Source: SSEF01 sp964398485 (GTDB lineage Bacteria; Patescibacteriota; Minisyncoccia; Moranbacterales; UBA1568). From it: DNA of 14,329 nt. Position numbers and translations under genes: made by a program. The notes under the pieces were generated by a model. The model worked only from the letters and a program-made list of their open reading frames with translations. It did not search any database and was not told the origin of the DNA. Shown in pieces: positions 1 through 7,450 of this stretch. Position 1 is the first letter of the stretch; the number at the start of each line of letters is the position of its first letter. Location: NCBI GenBank assembly GCA_964398485.1, contig CAYNMD010000022.1, forward strand, positions 1-14,329. Reading direction: 5' to 3'.

Positions 1-2
1 GA

Positions 3-473
3 ACTCTTGCTAAAAAAGACGAAGTCTATATTGAAAAGACTGAGATTAAGGATAATCGCATGGCGGGTACCTTTTCAGAGCGACGGAGTGTGATTGTTTT
101 GAATTCAGATATTGTAAGAAATGGCGATGGGTTTGACTTTACGGGAGGGGTGAAGGCCTGGGTGAAGGATGTTCGCATCAATGATAATCGAGGGAGCGGT
201 CTCAAGCTTGTTCTTGATGGGGCATCATTTTGGGGTCGAGATCTTTCTATTCGGAGAAATGGCCGAGAAGGGGTAGAGGTAAATGCCTATGGAGGGACCG
301 GAAAAATTGGATTTAAGGAAACAGCCTTGGTGAACAATGGTCGCTACGGTATTGCCAAAATTGTTCGAGGCAAAGGCGGTGAGACTGTTCTTGCGAATGT
401 TTTTCTCGAAAAGTCGCGGATTGAAGGTAATAAATCAGGGAGTATCTCCCGTCCTCTGTGGGTAGGCAATTAG
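3..473 (+). CDS. Right-handed parallel beta-helix protein, C-terminal part (5' end outside the window)
   Basis: The reading frame is open from the window edge to a TAG at 471-473, so only the last ~156 residues are seen; the ATG at 60 is internal and is not taken as the start. The protein shows imperfect ~22-25 residue repeats with the pattern N-x-G-x-G followed by alternating hydrophobics (IVRNGDGFDF, INDNRGSGLKL, IRRNGREGVEV, LVNNGRYGIAK, IEGNKSGSI). This is the signature of NosD/pectate-lyase-like beta-helix repeats. Such solenoids occur in secreted carbohydrate-active enzymes and surface proteins. No catalytic residues can be assigned from this fragment, and any signal peptide would lie upstream of the window. 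The neighbouring glycosyltransferase locus fits a surface or polysaccharide role, but that is inference. Confidence 0.8.
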   Translation, partial: TLAKKDEVYIEKTEIKDNRMAGTFSERRSVIVLNSDIVRNGDGFDFTGGVKAWVKDVRINDNRGSGLKLVLDGASFWGRDLSIRRNGREGVEVNAYGGTGKIGFKETALVNNGRYGIAKIVRGKGGETVLANVFLEKSRIEGNKSGSISRPLWVGN

Positions 474-508
474 GGTGTTTTAACTGGAATTTCGACAAAA
501 TATGTCTC

Positions 509-540
509 AAATAAGCCATAATTTAGCTTATTTAAGCCAT
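509..540. repeat. Overlapping inverted and direct repeats upstream of the glycosyltransferase promoter
   Basis: AAATAAGC (509-516) and GCTTATTT (526-533) form a perfect 8-bp inverted repeat with a 9-nt loop. TAAGCCAT occurs twice in direct orientation, at 512-519 and 533-540, with starts 21 bp apart (two helical turns). The block ends 10 nt before the -35 box at 550. It could be an operator or activator site, or a weak transcription end for the beta-helix gene; no clean U-tract follows the stem, which argues against a classical terminator. Confidence 0.4.
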
Positions 541-549
541 TTTATCCTA

Positions 550-578
550 TTGACAGAATGTGATATTTTTGCTAATAT
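550..578 (+). promoter_or_regulatory. Sigma70-type promoter of the polysaccharide gene cluster
   Basis: A consensus -35 TTGACA (550-555), a 17-nt spacer and a near-consensus -10 TAATAT (573-578) are present. TGC directly precedes the -10, giving it an extended -10 character too. Transcription would start near 585, leaving only ~10-25 nt of leader before the candidate starts at 595 and 610. This is the best-matching promoter in the window. Confidence 0.75.
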
Positions 579-609
579 TTACAGTTAATTCTTGATGTGG
601 CCCTACCCT

Positions 610-1788
610 ATGAAAATTGCTTTCATCGGACAAAAAGGGATTCCCGCTCTCTCTGGTGGCGTTGAAAAACACGTTGAACATTTGGCGGTTCATCTCCGTC
701 AGCTTGGCCATGAGGTAACAGTCTATACTCGCCCTTGGTACACCTCTCGGGAGAAACATTCTTGGCAGGGAGTACGTCTTATTTCATTACCTTCTCTCCA
801 TACGAAGCATTGGGACGCCTTGTCGCATACTTTTTTAGCTACTGTCCATGCACTTTTTCAGGATTACGATGTGATTCATTATCAATCAATTGGTCCATCA
901 ATTCTTGCTATTATTCCTCGCATTCTCAAGCCAAAAACGAGGGTTATTGCTACTTTTCATAGCCGAGATTACTTCCATAAGAAATGGAATGCTTTTGCTC
1001 AGCTTTGTCTCAAGGCGGCTGAATTTTTCACCTGTCACATTCCAGAACGGACCATCGCGGTGAGCGAATACCTAGCTGGTTATGCCAAGCATTTTTATGG
1101 TTGCAATGCTATTGCTATTCCTAATGGAGCCGAAGTAGAGCCGGTGTACCGTCAAGATGTTTTGAATGAATATGGCGTCCGAGCAGGTCAATATTTTCTC
1201 TCGGTATCGCGTCTTGTGGCACATAAGGGTATTCATTACCTCATCAAGGCTTTTATTGAACTAGAGAATACGAATAAACTGCCCAATAACTACAAATTGG
1301 TTATTGTCGGTACTCATACAGACACGAAAGAGACTAAGGAGTACGAGGAATACCTCAAGGTAATGGCAGCTGATCGTCCGAATATTATCTTTACAGGCGA
1401 GCTTTCTGGTGAGCCGCTCATGACGCTGTTTACCCAGGCAGGTATTTTCGTCCAACCTTCAGAAGACGAGGGTCTTTCTGTAGCATTGCTTGAGGCTATG
1501 GCCTTTGGCTTGCCAGTGGTGGTATCAAGTATTCCAGCCAATGTGGAATTGGCTCGAGGTGGAGCTGGTGCTATCTTCGAAAATAAGAGTGTGGAATCTC
1601 TCAAACAAGAACTGGCGTATTACGTGAACCGTCCTGATGAAGCTGAGAAACTTGGCCAAGTAGCCAAGGAGCGTATCGAGACTCACTACAGTTGGGAAGC
1701 GATTGCTCAGAAGACACTTGAGGTGTATACCGATGCTATTGCTGAGTACGAGGCTCAGTATCATTACTCATCCAAACATGTTGCGTAA
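610..1788 (+). CDS. Glycosyltransferase family 4 (GT-B fold) protein
   Basis: A 392-residue retaining GT-B glycosyltransferase, expected to move a sugar from a nucleotide-sugar donor to a lipid-linked or growing glycan at the cytoplasmic face of the membrane. The N-terminus MKIAFIGQKGIP followed by SGGVEKHVEHLA is the first Rossmann strand and glycine loop of GT4 enzymes. The donor-binding half has SVSRLVAHKGIHYLIKAF (~residues 195-215) and the E-x7-E motif in EDEGLSVALLE (E287 and E295). The length is typical of the family. The start at 610 is chosen because it begins exactly at the conserved first strand; an in-frame ATG at 595 would add five residues (MWPYP). Neither has an SD, and the promoter lies only about 25 nt upstream. 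It overlaps the next gene by 11 nt, implying co-transcription. The donor and acceptor sugars cannot be read from the sequence. Confidence 0.93.
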   Translation: MKIAFIGQKGIPALSGGVEKHVEHLAVHLRQLGHEVTVYTRPWYTSREKHSWQGVRLISLPSLHTKHWDALSHTFLATVHALFQDYDVIHYQSIGPSILAIIPRILKPKTRVIATFHSRDYFHKKWNAFAQLCLKAAEFFTCHIPERTIAVSEYLAGYAKHFYGCNAIAIPNGAEVEPVYRQDVLNEYGVRAGQYFLSVSRLVAHKGIHYLIKAFIELENTNKLPNNYKLVIVGTHTDTKETKEYEEYLKVMAADRPNIIFTGELSGEPLMTLFTQAGIFVQPSEDEGLSVALLEAMAFGLPVVVSSIPANVELARGGAGAIFENKSVESLKQELAYYVNRPDEAEKLGQVAKERIETHYSWEAIAQKTLEVYTDAIAEYEAQYHYSSKHVA

Positions 1789-2872
1789 TTTCTTTTCTCC
1801 TTATTACTGGGTGACTCTTTTGGCCCTGAGTATAGCCTCAGGACTCTTCCTTTTGGAATCATTTCGCGGCACTCTCACGGAAACAACCATGATTATCTTG
1901 CCCAAGACTGAGATGGCAGTGGTTGCCCCAGGTAATGCAGCTGCTCTTTTTACTTCTTCTGCTTTCCAGCGAGGAGTGCAGTCAAGCTGGGAGGAAAAGT
2001 ATGGCAAAGAAGCTAGTCTTGTATCCTGGCAAACATCCTCTTCCCTTACACTGGTTCCGGGCTCGAGCGCTCTTCTTTTGGTGGTGCCCAGTGAGACTCG
2101 TTCTCAGGGAGAAGCACTCAGCCGATTGATGCTTAAAACACTGACTGATTCGCTGAGTCATTGGTACAACATGGCTACCGAGATTGATTTTCGGATTATT
2201 GATGGACCACAGGCTTCACAGCGTATCACGAGCTTGCCACTGTTTCTTTTTTCAAGTCTGGCACTAGCACTGGCGGTGACTACAGCCTTTTTTCTCCTTT
2301 TGTCGGTACTTGAATATTGGCTCAGTAAAAAAACAGTATCAACACGTGCGGCCGATTATCATATTTCGCCGGAAACTTTTCGGCCAAGTGCAACTGTGCC
2401 AGCATATTGGTCACCTGAGTATCAGGGCAAAGAGACTCAGGGGGATGATCAACCCAGTACTGATGTCTCGGAAAATTCTCTTAGAGCAGAAGAGGTTCAG
2501 AATATGGTTATTCAGAATACTTACCAGCCAGTACCAATGGCGGTAGAGTCTGTTTTTCAGGAAGAAGTCACGGAGAATGATAGTGATGAAGAATTTTTGG
2601 AGGAATCAAATAATACCGCAGTTCTTCGAGCTCAGGCTACTGGCAAGGCGCCAGACAATCTTCCTATTATTGACGAGCTTTCACCGCTTGAGCGAGCTCA
2701 AGCAGGATTATTAAAGGCTGATATTGACGCTCTTGCTGAAGCACAATCTCTCCAAGCTGAAGCCGAGCTCCAGGCTTCAGCGTCATCAGAAAATATTCAG
2801 GCGAATACCGCTGAACCGACCCAAGAAGACTATAAACGTCGACTCAACGAACTCTTGACTGGTCGAATGTAA
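1778..2872 (+). CDS. Two-TM membrane protein with Wzz/YveK-like topology and a long acidic cytoplasmic tail
   Basis: From the ATG at 1778, which overlaps the end of the glycosyltransferase by 11 nt, the protein has 364 residues. TM1 is at ~11-27. An extracytoplasmic domain of ~125 residues follows, with beta-strand/helix character. TM2 is at ~153-178 (SLPLFLFSSLALALAVTTAF), then a basic stop-transfer (WLSKK). The remaining ~185 residues are polar and strongly acidic (for example EEVTENDSDEEFLEE), with an Ala/Glu-rich, probably helical stretch near 290-345. Two TMs flanking an outer domain is the layout of polysaccharide chain-length regulators (Wzz, YveK/CapA), and the glycosyltransferase context agrees. 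No clear Wzz Pro-rich motif before TM2 and no kinase domain were recognised, so the family assignment is inferred from topology and context only. The longer upstream frame (from 1703) lies inside the glycosyltransferase gene and is not used. Confidence 0.8.
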   Translation: MLRNFFSPYYWVTLLALSIASGLFLLESFRGTLTETTMIILPKTEMAVVAPGNAAALFTSSAFQRGVQSSWEEKYGKEASLVSWQTSSSLTLVPGSSALLLVVPSETRSQGEALSRLMLKTLTDSLSHWYNMATEIDFRIIDGPQASQRITSLPLFLFSSLALALAVTTAFFLLLSVLEYWLSKKTVSTRAADYHISPETFRPSATVPAYWSPEYQGKETQGDDQPSTDVSENSLRAEEVQNMVIQNTYQPVPMAVESVFQEEVTENDSDEEFLEESNNTAVLRAQATGKAPDNLPIIDELSPLERAQAGLLKADIDALAEAQSLQAEAELQASASSENIQANTAEPTQEDYKRRLNELLTGRM

Positions 2873-2945
2873 ATTTTTTGTTTCCTGTTTTGCTCTTTTG
2901 AGGGATACTAGAGTAAATGAAGCTTTTAGCGAGAAGTCTTGAGCT

Positions 2946-4316
2946 ATGACATGGAAATTCTGGATAAGTTTTATCTTGGCCTCCACGCTCTTTCTAGGAG
3001 CATGGTATTTTTATTGGGCTACTCGATCGAATAACCTTGATTCACTGACTGACCTTTCGAATATCCTGCCTTTTTCAGACGAATTTCAGGGTGATATTGC
3101 TACGGTAGTAAAGATTGCTCAGGCTTTTTATGACACGCAAGGCGAGGAAAAAGTTTTTTTGGTACTGTTTCAAAACAATATGGAGCTCCGTCCAGGAGGT
3201 GGTTTTATTGGATCCTTTGGTATTCTCAAAGTAAAAGATGGAGCAGTGACAGACTTTACTTCGCATGACGTGATAAATTTTGATGGTCGTATTCCGGACA
3301 CGGTGCCAGCACCCTATCCAATGAAAGAAACTCTGGGAGTAAAGAGTTTGAAGCTTCGAGATTCTAACGTATCACCGGATTGGTCAGTCAATGCAGAGGC
3401 GGCTGAAAACTTCTATCATCTTGGTGATGGCAAGGAAGAATTTGACGGCGTCATTGGTATCACTACCAACGTCCTCTCCTCATTTCTTTCAGTTACTGGC
3501 CCAGTAGCGGTGCCGGGCTATCCTGGAGAGTACGATGCTGAAACAGGGGTACTTGACCTCGAATATCAGGTGGAACAAGCTTTCTACAAACAAGGTATTA
3601 GCCGAGGAGATCGCAAAGCTGTCATGCAAGAATTAGGAGATATTATTTTAGCTAAGGTAAAAGAACTTTCCTGGCCAAAAAAATATGAACTTTTTAAAGT
3701 GGTTTTGGACGATCTTCACAAAAAAGATATCCAGATCATGTTTAAGGATGAAGAACTTCAGTCTCTTGTAAAACAATCTGGCTGGAGTGGAGAGATTGAT
3801 CGGGAGTGGAAGGGTGACTATCTCATGCTGGTAGACTCTAATCTCAATGCTCTCAAATCAGATTTTCGCATCCGTCGGTCGATAGACTATACGGTTGATT
3901 TGCGTTCTTCTCCTCCTCAAGCAAAGTTGGTTGTTACGTATGAACATACGGCCAAAGAGAAGGATTATATGACGCGTGATTATCAGGCATTTAGTCGCAT
4001 CTATGTTCCCGATGGAAGCTGGCTTGAAAATGTGATGGGACCCTTTAAACCGGCTGTCTTTGGAAATGAGCTTGGAAAGAAATATTTTGGTGCGCTGGTC
4101 CACGTTCCCCTCGGCACAACGAAACAGATAGTGTGGAATTACCATCTTCCAGAGCGATCAAAAGAAAATTATGATCTTCGGATTGAAAAACAGGCCGGAG
4201 TGAATGATGTTCCAGTTACGGTGACGGTGATGAAGCCGGAAGGGGAGTCATTCTATAAAGTTACTCTCAATCGACCCTTTATCCTCTCGCAGGCTGAGTT
4301 GTCTCCAAAGGAGTGA
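2946..4316 (+). CDS. DUF4012 family membrane-anchored extracytoplasmic protein
   Basis: The protein has 456 residues. One TM/signal-anchor lies at ~5-24 (FWISFILASTLFLGAWYFYW), and the rest is predicted outside the membrane. The DUF4012 hallmark is present at ~77-92: NNMELRPGGGFIGSFG, matching the family pattern of N-x-E-x-R-P-x-GGFIGS. Further family-like parts are DGVIGITTNVLSSFLSVTGPV (~174-194), with DGV-I-G-I and G-P-V, and an all-beta C-terminal domain (~300-450). DUF4012 proteins are common in Patescibacteria and Actinobacteria, often next to glycan biosynthesis genes; their biochemical role is not established. An in-frame TGA six bases upstream (2940-2942) fixes ATG 2946 as the first possible start. 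It follows the Wzz-like gene after 73 nt. A mini-ORF of 10 codons (2917-2949) ends across this ATG. Confidence 0.88.
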   Translation: MTWKFWISFILASTLFLGAWYFYWATRSNNLDSLTDLSNILPFSDEFQGDIATVVKIAQAFYDTQGEEKVFLVLFQNNMELRPGGGFIGSFGILKVKDGAVTDFTSHDVINFDGRIPDTVPAPYPMKETLGVKSLKLRDSNVSPDWSVNAEAAENFYHLGDGKEEFDGVIGITTNVLSSFLSVTGPVAVPGYPGEYDAETGVLDLEYQVEQAFYKQGISRGDRKAVMQELGDIILAKVKELSWPKKYELFKVVLDDLHKKDIQIMFKDEELQSLVKQSGWSGEIDREWKGDYLMLVDSNLNALKSDFRIRRSIDYTVDLRSSPPQAKLVVTYEHTAKEKDYMTRDYQAFSRIYVPDGSWLENVMGPFKPAVFGNELGKKYFGALVHVPLGTTKQIVWNYHLPERSKENYDLRIEKQAGVNDVPVTVTVMKPEGESFYKVTLNRPFILSQAELSPKE

Positions 4317-4326
4317 TGGCTCAGTG

Positions 4327-4376
4327 TGAGAAGAGAGGGAGGCGTTGCCTGTGCCCCAACCCTCTTTCTCTTCTCA
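4327..4376 (+). terminator. Long hairpin between the DUF4012 gene and trmD (terminator-like, no U-tract)
   Basis: TGAGAAGAGA (4327-4336) pairs perfectly with TCTCTTCTCA (4367-4376). It is extended inward by GGG 4337-4339 with CCC 4360-4362 across a TCTT bulge. It sits 10 nt after the DUF4012 stop and upstream of a new promoter, the expected place for a transcription end. It is followed by ACGAAAAG rather than a T-run, so it may be an mRNA 3'-end or processing structure instead of an intrinsic terminator. Confidence 0.45.
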
Positions 4377-4399
4377 TACGAAAAGTGTAGGGGGAAGCA

Positions 4400-4408
4400 T
4401 GCTATAAT
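4400..4408 (+). promoter_or_regulatory. Extended -10 promoter for the trmD-mur cluster
   Basis: TGCTATAAT gives a perfect TATAAT (4403-4408) with the TG of an extended -10. No TTGACA-like hexamer lies at the right distance, as is common for extended -10 promoters. The predicted start near 4415 leaves a ~66-nt leader before trmD, longer than other leaders here. Confidence 0.6.
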
Positions 4409-4481
4409 CGATTCGGTTTTCATGAGGCTTGGTGGTTTTTTATCTTTGTGAAAAGCTCTGATTTTTTGATACGGGAGTCCT

Positions 4482-5156
4482 ATGCGTTTTGATATCATCT
4501 CACTTTTTCCAGAGAGTCTAAAGAGTTACAGTGAAACTTCAATTCTTGGACGCGCTCAGGCTGATGGGAAAATTGAAATTCAGTTCCACCAACTTCGAGA
4601 TTGGGCCACGGACAAACACAAAACCACTGATGATACCCCCTATGGGGGAGGGGCAGGCATGGTAATGAAAGTGGAGCCGTTTCATCATTGTTTGGAGACA
4701 CTTCGATCACCTGAAACAGAAAGTAAATATCCTGACACAAGAGTAATTCTGCTTTCGGCAAAAGGAAAACGATTTACTCAAGCAGATGCCAAAAGATTGT
4801 TGCAATATGATCGTCTTATTTTCCTCTGTGGTCGCTATGAAGGAGTGGACGAGAGAGTGGCTATTCATTTAGCTGATGAAGAGCTTTCTATTGGTGATTT
4901 TGTTTTGACAGGAGGCGAACTTCCAGCGATGGTGGTAGTCGATGCAGTGTCCCGACTATTGCCTGGAGTTCTCGGTAACGCAATGAGTGCAGTGACAGAG
5001 TCGTTTAGTGATGGAGTGTCACGTGAACACCCACAGTATACGAAACCAGAGATTTACAATGATTGGGAAGTCCCACCGATTCTTCTTTCTGGGAATCATG
5101 CCGCTATTGAAGCATGGCGCCAGAAACATGCCACTGAAACAAAGAAGGTGGAATAG
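4482..5156 (+). CDS. trmD: tRNA (guanine-N1)-methyltransferase TrmD
   Basis: A SAM-dependent SPOUT enzyme that makes m1G37 in tRNAs reading CNN/GGN-type codons, preventing +1 frameshifting; it acts in the cytoplasm as a homodimer. The 224 residues cover the whole family in order: RFDIISLFPE at the N-terminus, DDTPYGGGAGMVMKVEP (50-66), the trefoil-knot SAM site built from LLSAKGKRF (90-98), LCGRYEGVDERV (115-126) and SIGDFVLTGGELPA (136-149), then DAVSRLLPGVLGN (R158), ESFSDG (D177, the expected catalytic Asp) and the tRNA-contacting REHPQYTKP and HAAIEAWR. The C-terminus is slightly shorter than the E. coli protein. The start follows GGGAG at 4473-4477, close but SD-like. Only 10 nt separate its stop from ftsW. 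No rpsP, rimM or rplS neighbour is present, unlike the usual context. Confidence 0.97.
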   Translation: MRFDIISLFPESLKSYSETSILGRAQADGKIEIQFHQLRDWATDKHKTTDDTPYGGGAGMVMKVEPFHHCLETLRSPETESKYPDTRVILLSAKGKRFTQADAKRLLQYDRLIFLCGRYEGVDERVAIHLADEELSIGDFVLTGGELPAMVVVDAVSRLLPGVLGNAMSAVTESFSDGVSREHPQYTKPEIYNDWEVPPILLSGNHAAIEAWRQKHATETKKVE

Positions 5157-5166
5157 GTTTCTTTTT

Positions 5167-6291
5167 ATGGTAACAAAACAAAAATTATGGAGAGCTGGAG
5201 GAGAGAGTGATCGCGTCTTGAAGACGATCCTCTTTCTGCTTTTGGGAGTTGGTCTTATGACTATAGCTTCAGCTGGTGTGTCCTATGGCAATGTTCGTTT
5301 TGGCGATCCTTACTACTTTTTTAAGGAGCAGCTCATCGGTCTTGCTGTAGGAACAATTCTTTTGCTCATTCTTGAGCGTATCCCGTATACGTTATGGCGG
5401 AGGTTTGTCTTGCCAATATTTCTTACAGCACTTGGTTTATTGATACTGGTGTTTATCCCAGGTTTTGGAACGACGGTGTATGGAGCGGCTCGTTGGGTGG
5501 ATCTTGGACCTATTTCTTTCCAACCGTCAGAAGTCATGAAGCTCTCAATTATTCTCTACCTGGCTGCCTGGCTTTCAAGACGAGGAGAAAGGCAAGCTAA
5601 GGATTTTTACGAGGGGTTTCTTCCCTTTCTCATGATTTTGCTAGTGGTTGGTTTTTTGATTATCAAACAACCTGATACAGGAACGCTAGGTCTTATTTTT
5701 TGTATCTCGCTCTCTATCTTTTTCGTTTCTGGGGCAAGCCTTTCTCACTTATTAGGCTTGGTTTTTGGGGCATTAGCATTTCTCGCTCTTCTTATCAAAA
5801 TGGCACCTTACCGAATGCAGCGCTTCCTCGTTTTTCTCAATCCAGAACACGATCCTCTCGGGGCTGGTTATCAGATGACTCAAGCCCTCCTTGCTATCGG
5901 CATTGGTGGTTGGTTTGGGGCAGGGCTTGGTCATAGTCGTCAAAAATTTAATTATCTCCCTGAACCAGTGACGGATTCTATTTTTGCAGTACTTGCTGAA
6001 GAAACGGGACTTGTTGGAGTAACCGTTGTTTTACTGCTTTTCTGCGCATTTCTTTGGCGTGGTATTACAATTGCCAAGTATGCACCAGATATGTTTGGAA
6101 AACTACTTGCTACGGGTATTACTACATGGGTTGTTTGTCAGGCATTTATCAATATTGCTGCTATTTCAGGGCTCATTCCTCTGACCGGTATCCCACTCCC
6201 TTTTATTAGTTTTGGTGGTACCTCACTTGCTATATTGATGGCGGCGGTTGGTATCTTGCTGAACGTGTCGCGGCACTCTACACTGAAATAG
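5167..6291 (+). CDS. ftsW: Septal peptidoglycan polymerase FtsW (SEDS family)
   Basis: A polytopic membrane glycosyltransferase that polymerises lipid II during division, working with a class B PBP (none in this window). The 374 residues hold about ten TM segments. Family landmarks in order: GAARWVDLGPISFQPSEVMK (~106-125, with the conserved Trp110), IIKQPDTGT (165-173), the extracellular loop YRMQRFLVFLNPEHDPLGAGYQ (~215-236), NYLPEPVTDSIFAVLAEETG (~262-281; D270 corresponds to the essential loop Asp of SEDS proteins), and GLIPLTGIPLPFISFGGTS (~335-353). The usual PEAHTDFIFA is here PEPVTDSIFA. Linkage to murG makes FtsW more likely than RodA or SpoVE. The start at 5167 gives a normal short cytoplasmic N-terminus; the frame continues upstream only inside trmD. 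There is no good SD. Confidence 0.93.
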   Translation: MVTKQKLWRAGGESDRVLKTILFLLLGVGLMTIASAGVSYGNVRFGDPYYFFKEQLIGLAVGTILLLILERIPYTLWRRFVLPIFLTALGLLILVFIPGFGTTVYGAARWVDLGPISFQPSEVMKLSIILYLAAWLSRRGERQAKDFYEGFLPFLMILLVVGFLIIKQPDTGTLGLIFCISLSIFFVSGASLSHLLGLVFGALAFLALLIKMAPYRMQRFLVFLNPEHDPLGAGYQMTQALLAIGIGGWFGAGLGHSRQKFNYLPEPVTDSIFAVLAEETGLVGVTVVLLLFCAFLWRGITIAKYAPDMFGKLLATGITTWVVCQAFINIAAISGLIPLTGIPLPFISFGGTSLAILMAAVGILLNVSRHSTLK

Positions 6292-6329
6292 GCTCCTGTG
6301 TCTTTATTCCTGTTTTATTCATTATTCTT

Positions 6330-7442
6330 ATGGCCAAGCGCATTGTGCTTACGGGGGGGCTTTCTGGAGGACATACGTTCCCATTGATTGCTGTAGCTCG
6401 TGAAATTCGAACTCTGACCGAAGGAGAGGTTGATTTTCTCTTTATTGGTTCACATGGTCCATTTGAGAGCGAAGCCATGAAGGCAGAGGGTATACGAGCA
6501 AAGTATATTCTTACGGCCAAGTGGCGCCGGTATTTTTCGTGGTTGAATTTCCTTGATTTTTTTAAGTTCCCTCTCGCTTGCATACAGGCACTTTGGTATC
6601 TCCTCTGGTTTATGCCGGATGCTATTTTTTCCAAAGGAGGTGCAGCATCTGTGCCGATAGCTTTGGCAGCATGGGTATATCGTATCCCGGTACTTCTTCA
6701 CGATTCGGATGCAGTCGCTGGAAGGGCTAATCGTTTTGTGGCTCGTTTTGCGAAACGTATTGCCATTGCCTATGAACATGCCCGGCAATTTTTTCCACCG
6801 GAAAAAGTGATGCTTACTGGTAATCCGGTGAGGGCTGAAATTTTAAGTGGCAATCCTTCTTTTGCTACGACTCTGTTTGGTTTTGATATCAGTAAACCGA
6901 TTATTCTCGTGATGGGTGGAAGTTTAGGGGCAAGAGCTCTCAATCGTTTGATTTTGAAAATGCTTCCAGAACTTCTGGAAAATGGTGTTCAAGTACTCCA
7001 TCTTGTCGGAAAAGAAAATACGGACGAGGTTATTCAGTTGGCAAAAGAAGGTGGAGTTACTGCTGAAACAACGACGTATCGCCCAGTTGCCTTTCTTGAT
7101 GCTGAACAAATGGGAGTAGCGTATGCTGCAGCTACGATCGTAATTTCTCGTGCTGGAGCTGGCAGCATCACTGAACTTGCTGCCACCAAAAAAGCCTCTA
7201 TTCTTGTGCCACTACCGACCGCAGCCAATGATGAACAGCGCCTGAATGCCTATGAGGTGGCAAGTTCAGGTGGAGCTTTGGTTATTGAGGAGGCCAATGT
7301 GGGAGAGCATATTTTCACGGCCCAAATTCTAGAACTTCTCAATGATGAGTCTCGTCGTGCGCGGATGAGCGAAGTGATTAATCGATTCTATCACCCAGAG
7401 GCTGCTCGGCTTATTGCTCAGGGGGTAGTTTCTATGTACTGA
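6330..7442 (+). CDS. murG: UDP-GlcNAc:undecaprenyl-PP-MurNAc-pentapeptide GlcNAc transferase MurG
   Basis: Adds GlcNAc from UDP-GlcNAc to lipid I, making lipid II, at the inner face of the membrane. The 370 residues form a GT28 GT-B fold. The N-terminal glycine loop is TGGLSGGHTFP (8-18), then SKGGAASVPIALAAW (101-115), LLHDSDAVAGRANR (122-135) in place of the classic HEQN-x2-PG, TGNPVR (163-168), VMGGSLGARALN (194-205) as the second glycine loop, and SRAGAGSITELA (273-284) with the donor-binding Glu. DEQRLNA (301-307) holds the Q and N that contact UDP-GlcNAc. The length is normal. The start is 38 nt after ftsW, and the leader is T-rich with no SD. The GGGTGGH to GGLSGGH change in the first loop is unusual, but the other key residues are intact, so activity is expected. 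Confidence 0.95.
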   Translation: MAKRIVLTGGLSGGHTFPLIAVAREIRTLTEGEVDFLFIGSHGPFESEAMKAEGIRAKYILTAKWRRYFSWLNFLDFFKFPLACIQALWYLLWFMPDAIFSKGGAASVPIALAAWVYRIPVLLHDSDAVAGRANRFVARFAKRIAIAYEHARQFFPPEKVMLTGNPVRAEILSGNPSFATTLFGFDISKPIILVMGGSLGARALNRLILKMLPELLENGVQVLHLVGKENTDEVIQLAKEGGVTAETTTYRPVAFLDAEQMGVAYAAATIVISRAGAGSITELAATKKASILVPLPTAANDEQRLNAYEVASSGGALVIEEANVGEHIFTAQILELLNDESRRARMSEVINRFYHPEAARLIAQGVVSMY

Positions 7443-7450
7443 TTTGCTGT

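Noticed and set aside
60..62. ATG 60 as the start of the beta-helix protein
   Set aside because: The frame is open to the window edge and the repeat pattern already runs upstream (VYIEKTEIKDNRM), so this Met is internal.
2838..2879. TCGAC ... GTCGA inverted repeat followed by a T-run at the end of the Wzz-like gene
   Set aside because: A 5-bp stem with a loop of about 18 nt, mostly inside coding sequence, is too weak to call a terminator.
2878..2909. Possible promoter (TTGTTT ... GATACT) before the DUF4012 gene
   Set aside because: The spacer is 20 nt and the -10 matches only 4 of 6; co-transcription from the upstream promoter is simpler.
6278..6788. Minus-strand ORFs of 112-118 codons opposite murG
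   Set aside because: They lie wholly or largely within the clearly conserved murG frame and have no recognisable motifs or start signals.
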